Part shown: in pieces, positions 52,690 to 64,000 of the stretch
Numbering within the stretch: position 1 is the first letter of the stretch
How the letters are laid out: every line of letters starts with the position of its first letter
Assembly: GCA_021186555.1 (NCBI GenBank)
Contig: JAJKFL010000039.1
Span: 22,086,733-22,150,732, forward strand
Direction of reading: 5' to 3'
Length of the DNA: 64,000 nt
DNA from: Reticulitermes speratus
Taxonomy: Eukaryota; Arthropoda; Insecta; Blattodea; Rhinotermitidae
The notes under the pieces: model-generated
Seen by the model: only the letters and a program-made list of their open reading frames with translations
The model's database searches: none
Told to the model about the DNA's origin: nothing
Translations under genes and position numbers: made by a program

Positions 52690-55600
52690 CGGCCTCATCT
52701 TGGGCTTAAAAATGGCATAGTCACAAAATCTTTAAAACTATAACCAAAGCATTTATTTGCAAGATACAGATTACTGGTGTACTATAGACCAGTCTTGTCA
52801 TGCAAAGGAGGAACAAAAATTTCTACATCAAGATTTTAAACATTTCAAACAATACATTTAGTTAATTTATGTACATTACTATGTTCACATTGTTCTTCTG
52901 ATGCAGACTATCAAACTCTTATTCTTAATCCTTTGCTCATTTTTTCAGGCAAGGGAAAATGAGATGTTAAAAATACAGAAAGTCCCCATCTTATGTAAGT
53001 GGATCGTTCTGCAACCCTATGTGTCAGTCTATTTTTACGTAACTCAGAGCCATGTTTTATTATATACCTTATACACAATAATAATAATTGATATAATAAT
53101 AATTAATAATAATTTTATTAACAATTAATAAAAACCTTAATAATAATTAATAATCAATACTGGAGTCACTGTCGTATTCAATTGAGGCAGAGGCAGGGGT
53201 GGGTGTGGTGGTGGTTGGAGTGGTAGTAGTGGTGGTAGTGGCACAAGAAATTTTTTACGTGTCCGGATCTACGTATGTCGGAGCTATGTAAGTCGGGGTC
53301 CGTCTGTACAGTAACCAAGCAAGGAGAATCAAGACCAGAGGAGCCTATGTGAAAGAGGGCTGTAAGTCCCCTAAAATTTTTCATGTAGAGGAAACCTGCT
53401 TAATAAGTTAAAGTATATTATGTACAAAAGCAGAGTGCTCATAAAAGCATCTAATACCACAAACTTCCCTTCTAGTATCACAAGTCTTGTAATTATTTAT
53501 ATTATTTATAGGAGTGAAATAAACATGAGTTTAATTATACACAGTACAAGTACAAGTAAATATATGAACATGTGGGTGCTCTTCAGCATGCTGCAAAAAG
53601 GCATATCTGCTAGAAATAACTCACCAACCCACTGAATGAACACCCACAAACAAAAAACCAACCAAACAAACAAACAAAGAAACATGAACAAACAAACGAA
53701 TGAATGAATCAATCAATCAACAAATAAACCAACAGAAACATCACCAGTGTGCCAGTATTCATGTGACTAGGGAGACAGAAGGTAGGCACAATGAATGTCT
53801 TGGTTACAGCATCTATAGCAATTATGGCAAAACTTCTAATGAGGAATCAAAAATTCAGGTCTGTTGCTACCAGAAATGGGTCTGAAATCTCTCTCATATC
53901 ACAGATTTCTAACATACAGGACTACTGCCACTAGATGTCACCACCATGGTCTTACAATTCAAACATGCTCTTGAATGCAATGATGTGAATATCGTCAATA
54001 TAATGGTGACTAAGCTTCATGTGGGGTGTGTTTCTTGGAGTAATTAACATCATGATATGCTGAAAAACGTCATTATCAATTTCAAGGCACTGTGCTGCCC
54101 TGAAACGTGTCTGGAGATACTAAAGAAAAAGATGGCCAAACCTTAGGTTTAATCAGTGGAGCTACAATCAGTTGATGATGATAGGATATAATGTATGTTG
54201 GCTGAGAAATCTGTTTATGCAACATCTTGCGAACAGATGACTGGTTTGTAGGCTGATAACAGAAACAAAATAAATCATACATGGAGCAATCACTTCCTCC
54301 CAGCCATACCTTTGTGAATACTGGAGATGAATTTATTTTGACCAGTCATTCCTGAACATCAAGTTATGTTGACATTATGAAACAGTCTGCACACCTACTT
54401 CTCTTTTTAACATGGTCAATAAGCAAGTCTGAAGGATTGACAGTGTTGTTAAATAACCTGCCAGTCAGTCTTGGATCCATTCTGTATTATGGTTACAGTT
54501 TTTAGACATGCCTAAAAAAACTTAAAGTTACTGTTTTTGCCAAAGAATTCACTAACAAAGTATCAGCATATTTGCTGTTTATCTGCAGACACATAATCTG
54601 GTATATGATACATGTGTAATAATATGACTGAGGATGCTGGTGTAGTGGTTAACATTCTAGTCTTACATTTGGGAGATATCCAGTTGGGTTTGTGGCTTAT
54701 GATTGAGAATTTCCATGATCTTAATAAAGCTTACCAGGATGTGCTATGGTAGTAACTTCAAACAGTCTATAGCCAGGTCCTTCCAAATCCTTATTTACTT
54801 AAAGTTCAGTCATTTTGACACTAATTTAATACTACATAATTTTGCACTCAAAATAAAACTGCTAAATAATCTAAGAATCAATCAAACAATCAAAATGTTA
54901 TTCAAAACCAAAAGCTTAAAAAGGCAGTTTTTGCTCTTTGACCCACTGCTATAAATTCACCAGACCTGTGATCAGTAAGAACTCAGATGTGCAATACTGG
55001 GAACTGCAGGAGAATGAAAATTTTATATGATGATAGTAGTCAGCAGGTTATTGCCTTCTTTCCCATATAAGGGAATGCAGAACATAAAATGAAGACAATG
55101 AAAATGGGATCATAAACAATAATGAAACACAACACTCAAAAAATCTTTACATTGACATATAAACACATCATTGTTATAGCTTCATCATTTGGTAGTGGTT
55201 AGAGTGTTCACAGGTTGGTAATGATCAAGTTGTACTGTAGGTGAGTGTTCTGTTTCCTGGTCTAGAAGGCAGTGTCATTCACTGAGCAAGTCATAATGTT
55301 CCATTACTGAACAACTAGAAAACAAAAATTAGATCACAAAGTCAGCAGAAAATACACATTTTTAGTAGAAGTACACACACCCACAACTGTGTTCAGGATT
55401 TTCTCTTATCTCTCTAACATTATTACTCTAAAACCACCATGACATTTATCTGTTATATGTATACAGTATGCTTAATGATGTTATCTCATTTATTGGCTTG
55501 TTGGATATTTAAAATATACTCGGTCTTCTCAGACTTTTCAAAATCAGTGATAAAACACGAAAATGATTGCCTGACATGTATTAATTTAGGTCAGGCTTGG

Positions 55601-57166
55601 TGGCACTATATGTGTAGTTCATGTATAATTTCAGACATTGTCTCTGACATCTACCTTGTTCTTCATCCCTTTCAGTATTTTCTAACATAACATGAATACA
55701 AGATTTGCACCCTACATTCATAAATATAAAATGTCTGTGTGTCATTATCAAAGTATCAAATACCACACTGCATCAGTAACTAAATCTGCACGTGTGATTA
55801 ATCACGATATTTTTTAACTGTATCCTCCTGACAAATACTCTCTCTCATGATACACAAATTCACAGGAATGCGACCATGTCTTACAAAATAACATGCGATC
55901 AAAATCACAGAATTAAATAAGAATCATATTAATCTTAACACACCAACATTATTAACTAAATTTTGAGGGGCAGATTCATGCTACAATTTCTGCAGCAGAG
56001 GTGCTTCAAGAGATATTACCAGTATTACTGGCTTGTCAAAAATGATATACAGGGATTTACTGCAGCTTTTAAGTTTCAGCATGGCAAACAGATCTAAAAC
56101 TCCAGAAAATATGCAAAATATGAGGGATATGCCACTTCACCCCAGATTTTGAGAAGTACTCCCTCTACTTCTGCTAAACTACATACTCCTCCCCCCCCCC
56201 CCCACCTCCCTCCCTGCCCACCATACTGGCTATCACCTTGCATGTTTAACACTGTTGGTGAAAGAGATAGTGGACATACCAGTTTTGAAAGGCACCATAA
56301 AACATCTCCATGGGGACAATCTTGCAACTCATCTTAGAGAAGCAATACTGTTACTTCGTTACTTGATGAAGTGCGGAAGAGACTCCCAGGCTGAGTAAAT
56401 AAAGGAAGTACTCAGACCCCTACTGCAGGTTTTAGATCCACTGCTCCTGCTGTAGCAGTGTTACACTTCTTGGCTTTCTGTCAGTGGCTGGACAAAGTGC
56501 ATTGGGTTTAAAATGTGTAAAGCAAAATAACATCAAATTTCTGATGCTAATATCATAGAATTCAATCACTAAGGAACTTTTCATAACCTCACACTAAAAC
56601 ATCACACTCTCTGCATGGCTCACTTCATTGACTTAAGGCATGATGGTCACTACATACACAGTCAGGCAGAACAAAGAAGAAAATACATGAAAATAATTTA
56701 GAATGCCATGCAAGACAAAATATGTGTAGCTAAACACTATATCAGCAATTAAGAAATGGCTTATGCCTTGTAGGCAATCACAGAAGCATCAACACAAGTC
56801 TCACACAACTCACTTCTTTTTAGGAATCTGAACAATGACTGTGTCACTCTTCAACCACTGGTTACATTATTCTGTGTGTACTTAAGAAAATATCATGTTT
56901 GACAAATTACAGAGCATATTCCATGTTGTAATGTGAGACACTGCAGAAATGCTACTGTAAGTATAAATGAAATATGAGTAACTGAAAAAAAAAAAAAGTA
57001 ACCCTCATTTCATAAGTCAATCAAATTACACATTCAGAGCTCTCACTCTTAAAACAACCCTGCATTATTATTCACAGTGTGCACGAATACTTACGCTCTA
57101 CAGACATTCTGAAGGTGTGTCCTTGTAGACAATTCAGTCAAATGATGTGTTCCAATTATTTTCATG
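52690..57166. other. Intergenic region between astacin and DUS1L (tail to tail)
   Basis: AT-rich, CpG-poor. It holds the pogo-like MITE at 52976-53306, simple repeats (aaca/aatc-type near 53640-53720, polyC at 56188-56201) and a faint hairpin-motif relic near 54090-54115. No gene is supported; the open frames are all under 90 codons. Confidence 0.45.
52976..53306. mobile_element. pogo/Tigger-like MITE (331 bp)
   Basis: TA flanks (52974-52975, 53307-53308). The left end cagaaagtccccatcttatg resembles the inverted right end cagacggaccccgacttaca. The interior is non-coding and includes an ATAAT-rich stretch (53080-53155) and a GGT-rich stretch (53200-53240). Confidence 0.65.
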
Positions 57167-57607
57167 TTATGGTATGTGATCTATATTTTCTCCATCACTT
57201 TGATGCTCTTTTGAATTTGTACAGGAATTGCTGGTCCTATTCTTGATTAATTCTAAATTCTTTATTGGAATAACAACATGTTCATTCGAAATTTTTTGCT
57301 TCTTTTCTAACTGACAACACTGCTCTTGCCTCACTGCTGAAGCCTGTCCTACTTGCACTACATTTTGCCTGTTTGTTTCATTTGGTTTGGAATTATTTTC
57401 TGTCTCTTTGTTTGGTCTAACATGTTCACAATCACCTCTGGCTCCACCACTCTGACCCTCTACTTTGAGCTGCTCAAGTGCTGCATACTCACGTGCCTTT
57501 TCACGTCGAGTCTTGATGAAAATTCTGTGACCAGCACAGTCCCTACTTTCTACGTAACACTTAGCCCTACAGCAGGCTTTACACAATCGGAAATCACACT
57601 TGGAACC
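57167..57607 (-). CDS. DUS1L: DUS1L terminal exon
   Basis: [40 protein letters not shown], then a low-complexity Gln/Asn/Glu tail ending DGENIDHIP. Acceptor ggttttacag. Confidence 0.93.
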   Translation of the reverse strand, partial: GSKCDFRLCKACCRAKCYVESRDCAGHRIFIKTRREKAREYAALEQLKVEGQSGGARGDCEHVRPNKETENNSKPNETNRQNVVQVGQASAVRQEQCCQLEKKQKISNEHVVIPIKNLELIKNRTSNSCTNSKEHQSDGENIDHIP

Positions 57608-60600
57608 CTGTAAAACCACAAGCAATGTATGAATTGTAACCTGTGTTCCTTATTTAAAAAGAAAAAGACATTTATGGTAACACTATAGGCAGTGTTCAAG
57701 AAACCCGTCTACTCATCCATGACAAACGAAAGATCATGAGTGATAAACAGAAAAATGTTTGAATTTATTAATTAAAATGTTCGCCTACTCTCTTTTTGGA
57801 TTTCTTCCCAGATGTTTACTCATCAAGTTAGTAACTGACATGGGAAAGAGGGACTTTGTTAACACAACAGTGACTGTCCAAGTGAATTTGTAGGGAAAAG
57901 ATCAGTGCAATACACTTACAACACTGTGAGTAGGTGCAGTTTTTAATGTGGAGAATGTCTGAGGAGTAGAATCTCGTGTGACTGATGAAATGAACCAGTA
58001 TTCGTTGACCCCTTCGTACAGTGTGTGTATGTTCCACAATAGTAACTTCAAAACCTTACAGCTACTTTTCTTAAAACTTGCTACAAATAGCATGCCAGTG
58101 GAGATTAACCTCTTCTGTACCACCAATATTGTCAACATGGAGGCTGTATAAACTTCTGAGATATGAGAAACACTAGAGGCACTTAATGTGTGGTCCTCAA
58201 ATTCTGTAGGATAGATCATTCATACACAGAGTTTATCACATATGAAGCCTATATCTGCTGGGAGTTTAGAGTCCAAATTTCCCCTGCAATTCAACCTACC
58301 TCATTTCATCTCAAGCTTCTAAGCAGGCCTTGCACCTGATGCAAATACTTCTTGACACATAACAGAGCACTTGTCTTTAAATACTGGCAACTTTTTTTGA
58401 ATACTATCTTACAGTTTTTGCAAAGAATGTGGATTGTCCACACAAATTATCCAAAGGTATACTGCAGCTTGTTTCCAATTGTATGTCAATATCATACAAT
58501 TTATATTCAGCTAAACATAACAGTTTCACATTTTTTTAGCCTGAAGCAGATCAAAGGAAACTACAAAATACTTACAACAGGGTTGGGGCAATCCACACAT
58601 TTTTCAACTCCTCTGCGACTGTGAAAGTTCTTGTTTGGATTGCGTTGTAATTTCCTAAGCATTTTCATCTTTCTTTTGGACATGCTTTTGCTGTCTGTAG
58701 ACTCCACACTACCTTCTCGTGGTCTTTTCATAGCCATACCATCTTGATTCTGTCACACACACACATTTTTTATTATAAAATGGGTAAAGAAATTCTGATT
58801 TATCTTAGTGTCTATGATATGAGATACATTGTGAATGAATATCTACACATTAATTACTGTAACAAAATATTCCACTTGTCATTGGTATTATCTAGACTTC
58901 AGGACTATTTGCACAACAGAGAGCCATGTTATCACTTTTCTTTACACCTCAGTGCCTTCTATTGACATATTCAATGTGTTCTTTTTAAACCTCAGGCTAC
59001 TCAGACTTTTTAAATGTATTCACTGTTTGTTCATGTACTAAAATTGTAATTCAATTAAAAATCACACCACCAGACTCTTGTTTACTCAGAATATGCCAAG
59101 TACAAAGCTGATGTTATATCACTATACTTATAATATGTAATTTGCTAAGGCATATTCTGTTAATGTGTACCTATCCTTATTGGCTTCCACTGTTGTGGGT
59201 CTGAATCAAAATTATGAATATCTTTATTCAGTACGTTTTAATCATGCCTTCATTTCAATGGTCGCTGCACACACAGAGACAGCAGGTTCCTCCTAAACAG
59301 TTGTAAACTTCTAACAGACTACATAGTGTTACACATGCTGCCATTCTTATCAGGAATGATGACAGTTAACATTATATTCAAGTAAACTGCAGGAACAGCA
59401 TGAGGGTTGGAATGAAGATACTATAACAAGAAAGGCCATAAGGCACCAAACCCTCAGCCTTAAATGTAACTACTGCTTTTCACTTGGCCTATGTTCCTGC
59501 AACCTTCCTTCACCTCATAACATTCTTAAGCACATTCTCACCTCTTTCTCTGCTTCACCAGAACCTGATTCCTCCTCAAACTGGTTCACATCAGCATTCC
59601 TGTTCTGTTTGTCCACCATCTTCTTCAGATGCTCTTCAGGTGTAATTCGCACATAAGGTTGGCAGATCCAAGGGGGAAGAATCAGATTGTAACCAATTCC
59701 TAGACACAAAACAAAAACTAATGAAAAAGTCATGTTATTCTGTATCCTTATTATTAGTTCTCTTTGTTCATACATTCAGCTATTCTCTTACATGTGCAGT
59801 AAGACCAAATAAGACAGTGAAAGTCAGTTACAATACAACTAATAGGCTCAAAATATGACCTTCTCTACTTGCTTGACATAAAAATGCTGGCTGAGCAGTA
59901 GACATTTACTTGATGCTACAAATGTATTTTAAGAACTGCTGTGCGAGTACTATCTACTTTCCAAAACATTAAAGATTAAAATAATATAAAACAACTTTGT
60001 CCTTTGTTTTAAATGGCTATAAAACTTTACATCTCACTTCAAGGGTAGCAATTAAACTGGACATGTGCAATTCTCCTTATTCGAATCAGGAAATTAAATT
60101 TAACTGAAACATACTTAATGGGACTTATCTGCAGAAAGCAAACTCTGGTTAATATAACTTATTTTTCACTACATTAAAGTTCAAAGTGAGGATGGAATAA
60201 TATGGCTCACTATTACAAGGATTTGGATAAACTATAGGTCAAATAATGTTCTTCAAAAATTAAAAGTTCTGTTCTTCTTCACTCTTCTGAGTTATGTTAA
60301 TAATATTCTGAAGCTACTTTAAGAGATGCCTTTGCAGTAGGACAGGATGTCTAGTGGTATGTAGTTGCAAGACTGCAGGCTCTTAGATCAGATACTTTGT
60401 CATAAAATGTGCACCGTTTCTTCTCTGTAGTTAACAGCAATCCTTAAATCCAGTGAACAGTTTGGATTAAATCACTGTTCTTACTAACACAATTTATGCA
60501 GCTTAGTAAGACACATAATTAAAGGCTGGGAAGTCCATAACCACACATACAAAGTCAGATGAAGGGCAGAAAAAATGGAGCACTTATTCCAGGGCCTACA

Positions 60601-63518
60601 AGCAGGACCTTTTTATAGACATTTTTAATGTCTGGTGGTATCTTGGGTGGGGTATAAAGAGAGGAAGGGGAAAGAACTCTGATGTTTGAAGTTGCTCCAG
60701 AGCCTTATTACTTTGTACACTTACATACATACCTGTATCACCTGGCCAAGTTTTGGTTCCTTCATGGTAGGGCAGGTAACGATCCTGCAATTGCAGTACT
60801 GTACTTCGAAAGTCAGAGAGATCAGATCCTGTGGCAAGATCAGCACGCAATTCAAAGTTCTCAGGCAGACAAAGGCTGATTAAAAAGAAATACATTTCTG
60901 ATCAAAGACATAAATATTTTACTAGTCAATGTTGTGCAGTTAATTAAAATGAAAACAAACAGGCAAACATTTTAAACAGCTTTAAGAGTTTATGTGACAT
61001 ACATAGGGCATATCAAGTACCTTAATTTTCAAATTATAATTTTTAATAACACTTGTGAATGACAGAAACACTCACAGCTACTCAGTTCTTGTCATGTGAC
61101 TGTACTGAACTTAAAGACTTCTTGAAATGCTTATATTTAATGGGCATAATGGTTACTGTAAACTTTTGTGCATTGGTTATTTTACTAGGACAAAAGAGAC
61201 ACCAAAACTAGTTCAGTTTTCTCTAATATGAACTATAGCCTGCTACTATGTCCTTACTAAGAATCTTCCTGGATGAATAAAATACCTGCTATTATTTTTA
61301 TATCTGACTGAGCACTCTGCACTTGGCAGTGCTCACATTTTCCTTATTCATTTTTTATGAACTAAGCAGTCTGGCCCCTTGGTGCAGAAAAAGGCCAAAA
61401 AGCTATTTCCAGGGTCTGAATCAACCTCTTCCAGACGGTTTTACCTTTTTTTGGCATTCAGAGGATTCCAAAGCCACACACTGTGTCACTTACAGACGGT
61501 CTCTAGGGGTTAAAGTCCACAACAGGTTTCATTTTTTAGAAACCTGAAACTTGGTAGTCACACTCAGATGTATACAATGCATAACCTACCAGTGCTGGAA
61601 TAATTTGAACAGATGTCCTCTAACATAGGAAGTGGGGCATGGAAATTTCTCAGCTAACTCCAAGTACTCCAGCGCCATCTCCCAGGCTGCAGGGTTGCGT
61701 CCCTCAAAAATGCAGGGGTTGTACAAATTACCCTCAGCTGACATGACTCCACTGACCCCAGTCTCTGCTATGCATCGCTTCACATCTGCCAGGCACTGGA
61801 TGTTGCCATTTGCTATTACTGGGATGCTTACACTTTCCCTGTAAAACAGATCTAAGTTATGAATTCATATTTAACAAACTAACCCCACAAGCAAGCAAGC
61901 AAGCTAGTCGAGACACTGCTTGCCTTTATGAGACCTGTAATTACATCACCTTGTTCACAAATGCTTCCCAGTGGGTTCTATTCTGAGCCACATACATAGT
62001 CTCTCAAAGATCCATTTTAATGTTATCCAGCCATTTAAGCCTATGTCTCCCAGTTGGTCTTTTTCTCTCAGTTTCCCTGAGCTACCTTCAGTAAACATCC
62101 CTCATTTCCCCATAAATTCTGCATGTACTGTCCTGTCTCATCCTCGAGTTAATCATGGAAACCTTATTAGACGAGCAGAACAAACTATGAAGCTCCTCAT
62201 TGTGCATTTTCTCTAGCCTTGTTAAATCCCCTCTTTTAGGTCCAAGTATTCTCCTCAGCACTTTGCTTTCAAACATTCTTGTTCTTCTCTCACAATGGAA
62301 AACCAAATTTCACACCCATGTACATATGTCTAGTAAGATTTGAGAAATTATTAAACTTTGTTCTATGGTAAATATTCTGAAGTGTGCCACTTGTTATACA
62401 GAAAGAAGAGAGGAGATGGGAGGGAAGAAAGAGAAAGAAGACAGAGTGGCGTTGACCACCCATACCCATCTAGTGCCAGGGTTAAAGAAAGAGTAGAGCT
62501 ATACCTCTACTCCCTCTCTGGGCCTTCATGGCCTGTTCTAGGGAGAACTTTACCTTTTAAAGGAAGAACTGGGATAAAAAAAACGTGAAAATTCATACAA
62601 ATTCTTACACACATTTCCACCATCACCAAATTACGATATGAAGGGCATGTCCCAAAAAGAACACCACCATACAGAGACCCTCTGCATGCCAAAGGTTGAT
62701 ACGTGTACCATGGCTCAGACTGAGCTCTCAGCCTGTCACTGTGGATGTCAGGTTTCATTCCAAGCCAGTACATGTGGGATTTGTGGTGGAGAGAGAGGTA
62801 GTGGGACAGGTTTTTTCTTGGTACTTTATTCTTTCCCTGTCAGTATCATCCCACCAGTGCTCCATAGTCATATTTCATTAACTACCACAAATGCTATGTA
62901 GTGTTAACAAGTGATAGCAACATTAAATAAAATGCTTCTCCACCCCTCCCCCTCTCCCATGGTATCACATCCTCAAGGTCTATCAAAGGTACAGTTTAAA
63001 ATTTTTCCTATCCAAAATCTGGAACTTCTGCATAAAAACACCACATTTGTGCTTTAAACCTTGGTGTTAAAGTCAAGCCTGAGTTTAAATTTGCAGCAGT
63101 GAATGTCATAATATTATTTTTGGTAGGAAGTTAGATGACATGAGGGAGGAGTGGTCTCTGGCAGCATGTTGTTCGTAACAAGTTTTATAAAATCAGATGG
63201 CTGGTTCAAAAGATGTGTACGTGATAATACCACAAGCCCAAACCTAACATCAAACATGATAGCACTATATCTGTCAGGCCTTCACAAAATGTCTGAGGTC
63301 AGTGAAGCGGCAGCAGCAGTACCTGACAGCTCTGATATGTTCCCAGCTGGCAAGGCCTGTGACAGGTCCCTTTTGCTCCTTGGTTCTTCCATGAACAGTC
63401 AACATCTGGCAACCTGCTGCTTCTAGCATGCGAGCATACTCCACTGTATGCCCAATGTCTTCATACACACGTATCTTGCATGTGACAGGAATTGATAATT
63501 CTCGATGCAAAGTGCTCA
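57167..63518 (-). CDS. DUS1L: tRNA-dihydrouridine synthase 1-like (C-terminal part, 6 exons; N-terminus beyond window)
   Basis: Minus-strand exons 63518-63323, 61838-61590, 60875-60733, 59699-59542, 58749-58576 and 57607-57167 (stop) join in one frame of about 453 residues; the first visible codon is split (phase 2). The enzyme reduces uridine to dihydrouridine in the D loop (U16/U17 in the Dus1 family) of tRNA, using FMN and NAD(P)H. Visible: TIM-barrel blocks [20 protein letters not shown] and [16 protein letters not shown]-phosphate-binding segments [15 protein letters not shown] and [12 protein letters not shown], then the helical domain. A DUS1L-specific C-terminus follows: [10 protein letters not shown], a basic region, and a Cys-rich cluster [13 protein letters not shown]...LCKACC...DCAGH that may bind metal. 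The catalytic Cys would lie in the missing part. The last exon extends about 110 residues past the Cys cluster. Confidence 0.94.
58576..58749 (-). CDS. DUS1L: DUS1L exon, basic region and first Cys pair
   Basis: [34 protein letters not shown], then KCVDCPNPV. Acceptor gtgtgacag, donor GTAAGT. It has no long ATG-started frame, so it is easily missed; it was found from the family pattern. Confidence 0.88.
59542..59699 (-). CDS. DUS1L: DUS1L exon with PPWICQPY
   Basis: [20 protein letters not shown], then an acidic [12 protein letters not shown] end. Acceptor tttgtgtctag, donor GTGAGA. Confidence 0.9.
60733..60875 (-). CDS. DUS1L: DUS1L exon, helical domain
   Basis: [20 protein letters not shown], then [18 protein letters not shown] and PGDT. 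Acceptor tttttaatcag, donor GTATGT. Confidence 0.85.
61590..61838 (-). CDS. DUS1L: DUS1L exon with FMN-phosphate site
   Basis: [40 protein letters not shown], then [12 protein letters not shown]. Acceptor tctgttttacag, donor GTAGGT. Confidence 0.94.
61888..62335 (-). repeat. RTE-like LINE 3' fragment, decayed
   Basis: On the minus strand it retains [20 protein letters not shown] from the reverse-transcriptase tail (frame 62306-62088). The 3' end corresponds to aagctagtcgagacactgct. It sits in the DUS1L intron between the first two visible exons. Confidence 0.65.
62440..62570 (+). repeat. Family C SINE, 3' fragment
   Basis: Blocks ggcgttgaccacccatacccatc, tagtgccagggttaaagaaa and gtagagctatacctctactc, ending in ttcatggcctgttctaggga. 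Confidence 0.6.
63323..63518 (-). CDS. DUS1L: DUS1L, first visible exon
   Basis: [20 protein letters not shown], then [19 protein letters not shown] and SWEHIRAV. Acceptor gttgttatag, donor GTACTG. It includes the conserved VHGRT of the active site. Confidence 0.92.
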
Positions 63519-63884
63519 CTATAACAACAAAACAAAAAACTATCAGCCGGAATTAGTTCCACTACAGGGCTCTGACTGTGCTGTTAATACATAATAAAAT
63601 ATGAACTGTTCTATGGAATATTACATAATCACTAAAACTGGCTACCTAGATGGTAAAAAAAACTTTGTTGAAATTTGAGTTATTCCTCACATGCCACCTG
63701 AAGATTAAATATCATGAAAAAAAAACCAGCACTGGGCCTTATCCCACATTACTTCAATGCAATACACCCCCTCTCATATTAGCTCTCTTTTATTCTTTTT
63801 AATATTATTATCCTGTGTCAAAGACCAAAACGGGAGAGGCTCCCTAACTACAGTTTTCTAGGCATTTTAATCTCCCCTACACAT

Positions 63885-64000
63885 GCTACTTCCCGGGTGT
63901 AAAGCGGCCGGAGCGTGAAGTTAACCACTCACCTCTATTTAGTGCTGAGGTTAAGAGTGAATGAAGCTATACCTCTACTCTTCCTGTAAATCTTCATGGT
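63885..64000 (+). repeat. Family C SINE, cut by the window edge
   Basis: Blocks cgggtgtaaagcggccggag, cgtgaagttaaccactcacc, tagtgctgaggttaagagtg and gaagctatacctctactc. It continues past the edge. CpGs are retained in the core, unlike other copies in this half of the window. Confidence 0.65.

Noticed and set aside
1..64000. CRISPR array, bacterial operon, phage or plasmid features
   Set aside because: Split genes, SINEs and tRNA structure show a eukaryotic nuclear genome; no spaced identical short repeats were found.

Overview
The window is nuclear DNA from an insect, most likely a cockroach or termite (Blattodea). The evidence is split genes with GT-AG introns of 0.2-11.5 kb, arthropod-type transposons, several tRNA-derived SINE families, and an RTE-like LINE whose reverse-transcriptase tail resembles proteins I associate with cockroach genomes. 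The order-level assignment is an inference from that resemblance and was not tested.

Four protein-coding genes can be assembled from exons. (1) On +, 3494-26499: the 3' part (817 codons) of a gene for a coiled-coil/PDZ protein with a His/Ser-rich, proline-rich tail; its 5' exons lie left of the window or were not found. (2) On -, 45128-34595: a complete 8-exon replication factor C 40-kDa subunit (human RFC2, 361 aa). (3) On +, 47806-52689: a complete 5-exon secreted astacin zinc metalloprotease (255 aa). (4) On -, from the right edge to 57167: the C-terminal six exons of tRNA-dihydrouridine synthase DUS1L; its N-terminal exons lie beyond 64000. The PDZ gene and RFC2 are tail-to-tail, RFC2 and the astacin gene are head-to-head about 2.7 kb apart, and the astacin gene and DUS1L are tail-to-tail. 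One intact-looking tRNA-Leu(UAA) gene lies on - at 12315-12398, inside the long first visible PDZ intron. The genes are not an operon and share no obvious pathway: DNA replication, tRNA modification, secreted proteolysis and a scaffold protein.

The rest is introns and intergenic DNA full of mobile elements. There are tRNA-derived SINEs of three families (A, four copies, all +; B, three copies; C, more than a dozen, often decayed), seven 5'-truncated RTE-like LINE fragments (all -), an internally deleted Tigger/pogo element and a pogo-like MITE, hAT-like MITEs, possible piggyBac-like ends, and an unnamed dispersed family (D) with five copies. Several insertions have clear target-site duplications.

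Two signals go beyond routine annotation. First, CpG dinucleotides are frequent from 1 to about 22.9 kb and then become rare, except at the RFC2 5' end and in a few inserts. This looks like a boundary of germline DNA methylation inside the last intron of the PDZ gene. Second, a hairpin motif related to the hammerhead ribozyme core (CTGANGA - stem - GAAAC - short loop - GTC) recurs at several loci with different but still complementary stem II sequences. The most complete copy is at 50743-50792, and two of the other loci are long inverted repeats. These may be remnants of Penelope-like element terminal repeats.
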